Shown here one piece after another: positions 56,026-64,000 of a stretch of DNA of 64,000 nt. Below the pieces are notes generated by a model that was not told the origin of the DNA, searched no databases, and worked only from the letters and a program-made list of their open reading frames with translations. How positions within the stretch are numbered: the first letter of the stretch is position 1; every line of letters starts with the position of its first letter. Source of the stretch: Melieria omissa (Eukaryota; Arthropoda; Insecta; Diptera; Ulidiidae); the NCBI GenBank assembly GCA_963971225.1, contig OZ020267.1, positions 55,011,590-55,075,589 of the forward strand, read 5' to 3'. A program made the translations under genes and the position numbers.

Positions 56026-58654
56026 TCGTTGAGGTTAGATGAGAGAGAGAGAGAGAGATGGACGTTTTATTTCCATATTAACATTAGATGGAAGACAATG
56101 TGCTACTCTTAGAAATAGTCACCACGCGTTCTATAGTTTTTATTGCTTTCCTAAAACAGTTAATTTCCTGCATGTAATTTTACATTTCAAGCTATAATTT
56201 GTCATATGATCGGTGATTACTTTCAGCTAAGCTTCCCTCAAGCTAAGGAGTGAGCTTCATTTGAGGTTATAGTCTTCTCAAAGATCTAAGGTGTTTCTAT
56301 AATCCTCGTATTCAAAGATCTGAGGCCACTGTATGCTCAATCAAGTGCACAACTTATAGAAATAATTTAAAAGGCAGATGTTTAAGCAACAACCTATAAA
56401 CATTGAACCCCTTAGCAGCACTTTTCATATATGAAAAAGCTGCTCATAAAATATTTAGCAGTCCGACTGATGTATTTAGCAATCGTCTATTTCGACGTGA
56501 GTCAATTACAAGTGGGTTAGTCGAATGAATTAGTGTTTATTGAATGTCTGAGTGCAAAGAGTGATGTTATTTTTAGCGTCAACAACTAGAAATTCAGAAA
56601 AAGTTTTACGAGTTGCAAGCGATTGCTTAATTCAATTAGAATTATTCATAATGACGCACATTGTGCGTGACCATCGTGTTAGCGCAAATTGTAGAACAAT
56701 TAAGTATTTATTTAAAAAACGTGTTGATTGCGCTTAATGCCACTTGAGATACCCAGAAGTTTGTATCTATCAGATATTTGCGTAGTCTACGTGTTCATAG
56801 ACAATGCGGACAGGGGCCACAAGTCAGCTGCGGAGGTCACTGTACCACAAAGCGGCACAGTGAGTGGCGTGGAGTGTTGCAGCGAGTTTCGAGCCTCACT
56901 GCCGTTTGGGCAATGTTGTGCATAATTGCTGAAAAGGTAACTGAAAGTGCGAGTAATTGCAAAACAGCCTTAATAGGTAAACAAATAGTTTGTTGCTGTT
57001 GCCTTTTTAAAGTAAAAGCGCAACAGCAGCAAAACAAAACAATTCAATCAGCGGCGGCAAATGCGTAACAGCGACTAATTAAAATAGCCTCCACTATAAC
57101 TACGCCTATTATATTTACTACTTTTACTGCAGTCTATGGCAATTATTTTCATTTACTACTACTAAAAAAAAACCTGCTACTATTACGGCGGTACTTTTTG
57201 TTTGTTGTTGTTTTATAGGTGCTTGTGCCACCAGCACAGCCGGCTCACAAAATCGAGCGCAACCGTAGTGAATTTGGCATTAAATAACGTCAGTTGGTGG
57301 AATGGTTGTGTTGTTGGTTGTTATTGTTGTTGTATGATGATTAAGTCGCTGCCATGTATTCATATTGGCGATTGTCATCAAGATGTTGGTGCTATTGTGG
57401 CTGCCAATGTAATGTTGAGCCAGTCAGCCAGATGCTCTTACCGCTGTGGTTGATGTGTTGGTTGGCGTTGACTGCAATCGTCTATAATAGCAAGCAACAA
57501 CAATGTAACAATGGCCACAGCGTGCGACACAGCAACAGCGCCTACAGCATCAGTCGCATGCAACAGTTGCTTGCTTGGCAAAAGTTAAACGAACGCGCTG
57601 AACTCATTTCCAAAGTCAAGTTTACCACAAACCAAACGACGACCGAACAACACAAGAAGCAAACAATTTTCAAACAAAAACAAAACAAAAAATTGCATTT
57701 TTCTTGTTGCAATTTTCCATGTTGTAGTTGTTGTCTGTCTTCCATTCATAACCGCGGAAGTGAAAAGCGCAACGCAGTGTTACCACTTTTATTGTGGTTT
57801 GAAGTGGCTGATAATGTTGTTGTTTTTGCTGTTGCTGTTGCAAGTAATACGATACTTTGTGCTGTCAAGTTGTGCGAATGTCACTTTTTTCGCTTTAAAA
57901 TAAATTTAATTTTTTGTTTTTGTCTCAAGACTAACTACTTTGTTCTCTTGGCTTCTTTTGCCCGTTCTGTGTTGTTGGCAACACTGCACAGTTTCCGGTA
58001 TTGGCTCCAGTTGTCAATGTTCAAGAGGTTAAAGACTCTTTGCATTCACTGTCGATTACAATTGATGCCGACGACGTTTGACAGCGTAAATGCTGAGCGT
58101 CGGCAATGTTATCAGTTTTTCATACGATGATGTAATTTCAGGCATTCACGAATAGCTGTGTGTGTGCGTGGGGGCCGCGCATTACTCATACGCCGCGTTG
58201 GGTGCGCTTGTCGGTGTGGAATTTTGCGTGTTTTATTGCTCAATGTGTGAGCAATGCATAATTGCTGCACTGTCAGCAGCTGGAATCAGCTGGTATTAAG
58301 ACATTTACGAGTGGCGCGTAATTGAAATGCACAAAATTACAAGGAAATACATAGTGAAAATTGTAATTATTTCAAAATTATATCTTTGCATTTATGGCGT
58401 GAAAGTGCAATCTTTCACATTTTTGCAGACAAAAGATTTGCTTTAAGGAAATTGTTTGATAGAGAGAGTCGTTGCGAATGTAATAGTGAAGCATACATGT
58501 TCACCCGGTCTTGGCTGAGTTTTCGTAGATTTTCAAAGAAGCGAGTTTGATGCAAGCAAATATTTAATTGCATTGTTTTCATATCGATCTGTTGTGAGGA
58601 TTTTTATTAGTCAGTGAGATGGAATTTATGTTGGAGAGTCTATCGTTAGCTATG
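56026..58654. other. Non-coding stretch, low complexity
   Basis: TTG/GTT and CAA-rich sequence. A 258-codon ATG-started open frame at 57354-58130 has no recognisable domain and is composed of such repeats; it is discussed in the findings. Otherwise nothing was recognised. Confidence 0.4.
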
Positions 58655-58880
58655 ACTTTTGGCCATATTAAACAAATATCTTGTCTTTTGAGGCGATCCA
58701 AGAGTTTGAGAAATGAAATGAAGGCCTTGAGTTATGGACCACAACAAGTGGTAGTCGGAAGGACCAAAGTCTCGTCAAAACGGTAGATGCGATGGGACAT
58801 CTCGTTGAAGCCCCTGCAAAGTTTTCTTGCCCGGTTTTGCAATATGTGGCCGAACTTTGTTGTGCAGAGAGATCAACGTT
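58655..58880 (-). mobile_element. Mariner transposase C-terminal relic
   Basis: The minus strand reads VRPHIAKPGKKTLQGLQRDV, then SHLPF, a stop, and RDFGPSDYHLLWSITQGL, and ends near SWIASKDKIF. These are the N.RPH.A and P.F.PSDYHL blocks of mariner transposases; the PSDY aspartate is the third catalytic residue. It is a different copy, in the opposite orientation, from the relic at 27.8-28.4 kb. Confidence 0.75.
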
Positions 58881-59124
58881 TCCCACAAATTATGTTTTGT
58901 TGGCACAAAGGTTCACATGGTTCGAGTATAAAAATGCTATAATTTGGCATTTGAGCGAAATATCAGATATTAAGTTTCACATCCGATGCAATTTAATGTT
59001 AGTTACGTCATCTTTTGTAACTCCCTCACAACTTATAGTAATTGTAGCTCCAACAAAACTTTACCGGAGCAGATTCTAGTCCTTAGTAAACTTAGTAGAT
59101 CAGTATTATTTGAAGAAATCAAAC

Positions 59125-59211
59125 TGAAATTTATAGATATAATATTTAATTCGTTCAGTAAAATTCGTTCAGTGAAATTTATAGATATAATATTTAATTC
59201 GTTCAGTATAT
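59125..59211. repeat. Direct tandem duplication, 48-bp period
   Basis: TGAAATTTATAGATATAATA and the following TTTAATTCGTTCAGTA occur at 59125 and again at 59173, without mismatches. A recent local duplication. Confidence 0.8.
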
Positions 59212-59732
59212 TTTCCTACTGTAAATTGAATGTGAAAAAATTATTCGAAAAAAAACCATAAATATTTGTGTGTCTAATTTTTAAGTTTGGTTTTTCTCTT
59301 TTCAGGACTGGACTATATTAAGAATTGCATCAGCTACACTCCTAATTGGAATTAAGAAGGTAAAGAAATTTGAACTTTAGAGTTTTGTTTTCAATAAAAA
59401 TCCATGCAAGATATTTCACACAAACGTTTGAATTTAATTTTACATCAATAAATCAATCCGATTTTCCGATTTTTCCTGTTCTCTAAATTTTCCTAACAAA
59501 AAAAAACCCTGCAACATATCCGAGTTCATTGATTCCCAACCCAATTATTCCTATTCCACACACTTCCACGCAATAGTACGCGAAATTATGCACTGTGCGG
59601 CTGATAAAAACAAACAAATAAACAGTTAGACACGGCGCACGAGCGACATCTGCAAGGGGAAGCGGGCAACTGCGAAAACTGCGCACCAAATTGATCTAGC
59701 GAGGTCCCCAACCATTCTGCTGTAACCTCCTC

Positions 59733-59790
59733 ACAACAGATGGCGCCACAAGCGGAGGCGACGTTCCTGAGCGGCGTTAGATGGCACCAT
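59733..59790 (+). promoter_or_regulatory. Pair of CTCF-like motifs
   Basis: CACAACAGATGGCGCCAC (core AGATGGCGC, from 59732) and GTTAGATGGCACC (59777-59789) resemble the CTCF core (AG.(G/T)GGCGC), about 40 bases apart in the same orientation. The local sequence is GC-richer than its surroundings. Insulator function is speculative. Confidence 0.3.
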
Positions 59791-59799
59791 CACTTAGGA

Positions 59800-61955
59800 C
59801 TTAGTTTACGGTGATTTGGCTAGATTGGAAAACAGTGAAGGCAATGAATTTCAAAAAAAATTGTAACACCACAGACGTTAGTCTACATTTTGAATGAATT
59901 GTATCTTAACTTGGTGACTGTTTTTGTCTGCCAGTTTACCGATTTGATGACTAACTAAGTTTTCAACAAATTAAGTAACCTTCTAAGATCTAAGTTTATT
60001 TTTCCAAACACTATAGAGTTTCTAAATCATACAGAGCAGACAAGGAACTCAACGCTTAGGCCCGTTGTCACAGTGATGAGTTTACTCATACCGAACCATA
60101 AAGTACAGATTGTAAATTTCACAGCAGCAAGTTTTTTTTTCCAAAGCTAACCGTCTAATGAACTGCACCATTTTAACTCTTTAACAAAACTAGAAAAGTT
60201 TCACAAATTTCCTGCCAAGTTTCCTGACTAAACTTTTAAACTTAAACTCAACTTAAACTTCAACTTTCTGACTAAAACTTTAAATTAAGTCTAGCAGTTT
60301 TTTTCCCAATCTTAGTTAAAGTAAGCCAACCAAATTCCCAGGGCTTGTGAACACATTTTCCTATCCACTTGGGACTGAATATAGTTTCTTTCCATCATCG
60401 GACATCACAATGGACCTTCGAGGCCTCCAAATGTTCTTGCTGAGAACCAGCAAGTTGCCTGTCTTACCTAACTTTGCCTAACCTAGATCTTATATTTAAG
60501 AAAGAACTAACTATTATTACTTAACTATGAGTTAAAAAAGTTATTAGTTATTAGAACCCAACTAATTTTATTCTATTCTCCCAATCTGGCAGAACTTAAA
60601 TCGATAAACGTAACCAACGCAAAGCATTTGTTTCAAAGCGAAGCGAATATGGGGGAAAAAATCCTCTTATTCTTCTTCCTTCTACTTCTTCCTATTTACC
60701 TAATTTTCTTTAAAAGTTTTAACACTAAATGTTAATAAAATGTCTTCTACATAAACTTAATATGGATGCCGAAGCATTGCCATTCGAACCGTCCAATCTA
60801 CCTGGACTTAACTTTACTTCTAGTCGAGAAAGCAGCGCTATTCAGGTCTATTGCGTCTCATTTTAAGCGCTCATCTTGAAACTATTTTTCTGAACTTAAA
60901 CGGAAACAGGTTCAACTTACTTTTAGTAGCTCTTTGTCTACGTGCAAACGCCTTGCCGCTCTATGGGTTTTTACTAACTCGTTACGGGTATAAAAAAAAT
61001 TGTAAAAATGCCTGATTACATTTCATTGCACGTTCAACACCCTTTCATTATTTACTTTGTGGCCCATTATGGCGAAAATATTTACGTAGTGCAGTGTTGT
61101 TGCATTGTCGTTGCCTATTGTCTTGAACACTTTCGTTGCATTCCTCAACAATGCGCAATTTCGTTGTTTTTCTTGAGTTTTTGTTAAATGTTTTGCAATT
61201 CTTCTACCTTTGTCCATACTATTTCAACGGCTATTAAATAAAAATTTCACGCTTGATTTTGTGCAAAAAACCACTCAACACTTTGTATGGCATTGTGGTA
61301 TTTTTATTTATTTTATTTAATTTAATTACTGCGTAACGCAATAAAAAGTGGGAGAAGTAAAAAAAAACAAAGACATTTTTCGTTTTTAGCGCTTTTATTA
61401 GCTAAATTTTTTTCGACTCCTACTGCTAAACATAAAAAATTAAGTAATGTTAACAAAACGATACATTATGAAAGAAAAACAACAACGATCACAGAGCCAT
61501 AAAACTGTGCATACACGCACTGGTTCGCGCCCACGCTCGACGTTCGATGCTCGATGTTCGATGCTACTCTTGGCGGCAAATTGCGGCCGACAATTTGAGC
61601 GATTACCTTTTGCGTTGTTGTTACTGTTTTGGCACGTCGGACATTTTTTGTATTTCAGTCGATAACACATGAAACAAATTATTAAAGTTTAACTACTTTT
61701 TGTAATAAACTGTCAGCTGCAGGTGGCAACACTGTCAAAAAGCGCTTTCCGAAAATTGATGACCACAACTTGTTTGGGGTAAAACCAGGTAATTTATTTC
61801 GCATAAGCGTAAAATTTGATTTATAATATTTGTGCGTTCAAATGGTTTTAAAACTTGATTTAAGCTTGAATTGCCTCTTGGTTCTTACTAGCTGAGAAGG
61901 CTCAGTCCCATTTACTTAATTACTCAACTGGTTATAACAACTCGTTACCGTTCTA
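59800..61955. other. AT-rich non-coding stretch
   Basis: No gene recognised. The part at about 60585-60720 shares CCAATCTGGCA.AACTTAA and TTCTTCCTTCTA-type strings with the tandem array at 51.1-51.7 kb. Confidence 0.4.
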
Positions 61956-62395
61956 CGGCCTATCGCAAAAGATCTCTTCAGACGTCACTGCTTTGCTCGC
62001 ACCTTCTCCAGTTGATCACACCAAGAGAAGTTAGGACGTCGGTCTACCGAAGACACGTTCTCTCTCTTCGCTGTCAACCTTCAACTACCGCGTTGAACAA
62101 CTTTTTCGATAGAGCTTCATCGAGCATACGAAAGAGATAGGCAAGAGAGCGTAGCCACTGGATGTTAGGTCGCTTTGCTATGTTCATGTCTTTAAAAAAC
62201 TCATACAGCTCGTTGTTGGTTCATATCCGATAGTCGTTGCCAGTACGAAGCTTCTTCCTTTCAAGAGTCGCTTTGTCGTTACGCGACAGTGTCCATGCTT
62301 CTGCGCCATAAAGGTGCGAGAACAGAATAAGCGTCTTTTAGAGTGCATGTTTTGTTGGTCCAAAGAGGTCTCTTTACTCGGAAAAATCAAATCTC
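61956..62395 (-). mobile_element. RTE-like LINE fragment, C-terminal part
   Basis: The minus strand, with stops, reads FLKRKKLRTGNDYR-like text, then YEFFKDMNIAKRPNIQWLRS, LAYLFRMLDEALSKKLFNAVVE, and finally SLGVINWRRCEQ. This matches the ...Y..D..I...I...RLRW.GH..RM....P....... and ...LGI.NWR... pattern at the end of RTE-like LINE proteins. It is a related but longer version of the fragment at 33.24-33.42 kb. Confidence 0.62.
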
Positions 62396-62464
62396 AATTT
62401 GAAGCTTTGGCTATCTGATCACTGTAGCGTCTCCCAGGCTAAGGTCACAGTAATCTGCGCAGCT

Positions 62465-63150
62465 TCTAATTGGCTTAAGTAGGGTAAGAGGGATATTGGC
62501 ATGAGATATCCAAATACTATCAGACAGTTAATTCGCTCTTAGGGCTCAGGATGCATTTTTAACAACATCAAGGAGACTGTCCGGCAACTTCATATTCATC
62601 TATGCTGTGTTCCGGGACATAGTGGGAATTGTAGAGCGGACAAGCTCGTTCGACTGGGTATAACTGAATACTTAGGCTACTCAAGACATAAGAATGCTTA
62701 GTGTATCTTTTTTAAGCTGTAAGTTATGTACTCATACAAGAAACTAACCTAAGATGAGCTGAAGGCAACCTTAAACTTCCGCCTTTCTAGAAAACTGTTC
62801 TCAGTAAAAAGAGACCAGATGAAAACCATAATTGGCAAAACACATTTCACTTTCCCTCTACTTGCATTATCGAGAAGAAGCCAACTTGTTCTTAATTTAG
62901 GGGATCTAGCCGATAAGACTATTCACAGTCTTCTAGACTTCGTAAGGAGCTGAAACTACATAGTTCTATGAGTGAGCGGACGTAACCTCGATTGATTGTG
63001 GTACCACAGTGGGCCTTTATGGCCTAAGAGGGCTACACAGTCTTCACAGCCTACTCGGCTTCGTAAGGAGCTCAAATTGGTTCAAAAAGCGAGCGGACTT
63101 AACCTCAATTGATTATGGTACCACAGTGGGCCTTTATGGTCCTTATTTAT
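62465..63150 (+). mobile_element. I-like LINE relic with duplicated 3' tail
   Basis: The + strand reads VPGHSGNCRADKLVRLG near 62610, the RNase H block. A decayed C-terminal part follows. Its 3' portion is duplicated in tandem at about 110 bases: TTGATTGTGGTACCACAGTG with GGGCCTTTATGG ends near 63022, and TTGATTATGGTACCACAGTG with the same string ends near 63139. Confidence 0.62.
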
Positions 63151-64000
63151 CTCAAGCAAAATTAAATAAATAAAATATTAAAAATATTATTTCAAAATAT
63201 TGTACCTCTATTTCGTAACATGGTTGCATTTAAAAAAGGCTGATTTTTCCGGGCATTCTAGTGTTAAATATTCACGGCCACATTCACTCAAACTCACGTC
63301 CGCAGCTTCTAATTCCGTTCAATTAATTTATTCATAATTTCATGCAATTTCAATGCAATGTATAGTTTTATGGCACCTAAATGATTTATGTGACCACTGT
63401 AAAAAACAACAACCACTATAGAAAAACATCCAATCGAATTGATTTATGGCATTTTGCACAGATTTCGCCCCTTTTAAGCGCACACGTTGCTTTTGAAGTG
63501 TCTTTGTCCGATTGTATAATGGAATATTGGAATTTTTCGTAAACAAAGCTGTGCGACATTATCAGACACTAAGCATACTTGGCTAAATACAAAAGTCAAT
63601 TAAATAGGAATGAAACCAAAACGAAGCGAAGAAGAAAACTCGCTGCACTTGAGACAACATTTATGTGCGCTAATTTTTATTGTATCGTATAAACTTATTA
63701 CTTTTCCGTTTATTTATTTAGTTATATCGTTCTTGTCATTTATGACACAGCCGACAGTCGGACAGGCGCGCGTACATAGCGTTATCAGTGTTTACAATTG
63801 AAAAATTACAAGAAGAAGAAGAAAACACGCTTAGAAGTGGGAAGAAATTAAACGATAGCAGCGGGTGTGCACTATCAGCGGCTGCGCTCATTCGTGGCGC
63901 GGCTAGAGACAAGTTTCTACAATGTTCATGAAAATCAACAGTCGAGCTATGCTCGTATATCAAAGCTGCAGTTGGCGGTTAGATAAGCCGTTAAAACGTG
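63151..64000. other. AT-rich end of the window, no gene seen
   Basis: Only short chance frames; no repeats or motifs that I can name. Confidence 0.4.

Noticed and set aside
1..64000. CRISPR arrays, operons or prokaryotic defence systems
   Set aside because: No regularly spaced repeat arrays or bacterial-type gene strings; the spliced genes are those of a fly nucleus.

Overview
The window looks like nuclear DNA of a higher fly, most likely a true fruit fly (Tephritidae). The DNA is AT-rich, introns are GT...AG, and the proteins resemble Drosophila Son, a ZAD zinc-finger protein, P58IPK/DNAJC3, bocksbeutel and RpL35A. As I recall, several of these are also neighbours on Drosophila chromosome arm 3R, so the left part looks like a conserved block. 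Species was not determined.

Layout. From 1 to about 26.1 kb the window is gene-dense. In order it holds: a minus-strand three-exon gene for a basic, low-complexity protein I cannot name (4187 to 1947); Son (6273-9217, +); a six-exon ZAD/C2H2 zinc-finger gene (10813-15708, +); P58IPK (18518-20376, +), with a near-consensus ER-stress element upstream; bocksbeutel-like (23495 to 21669, -), convergent with P58IPK; and RpL35A (24988-26030, +), with a 5'-TOP leader. Joining exons at the splice sites seen gives uninterrupted proteins of 592, 957, 747, 498, 608 and 164 residues.

From about 27 to 64 kb I find no intact protein gene. One probable non-coding first exon (about 31245-32279, +) ends in a perfect GTAAGT donor, so much of the right side may be the first intron of a large gene whose coding exons lie beyond the window. 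This half is a graveyard of mobile elements: mariner relics, a jockey-type LINE with a second 3' fragment, several relics of an RNase-H-bearing I-like LINE family, RTE-like fragments, two hAT-type MITEs with exact 8-bp target duplications, a piggyBac-type MITE with TTAA ends, a pogo-like element, a 255-bp element with long inverted repeats, an internally deleted Tc1/mariner element, and tRNA-derived SINEs. Several are nested, which gives a relative insertion history.

How the genes fit together. They are ordinary cell-maintenance genes: splicing (Son), transcription (ZAD protein), ER protein folding (P58IPK), nuclear envelope (bocksbeutel) and the ribosome (RpL35A). I see no operon-like or defence-like system. 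The most interesting signals are regulatory (the stress-element cluster at P58IPK) and mobile-element structure. I did not find convincing evidence for a wholly undescribed biological system.
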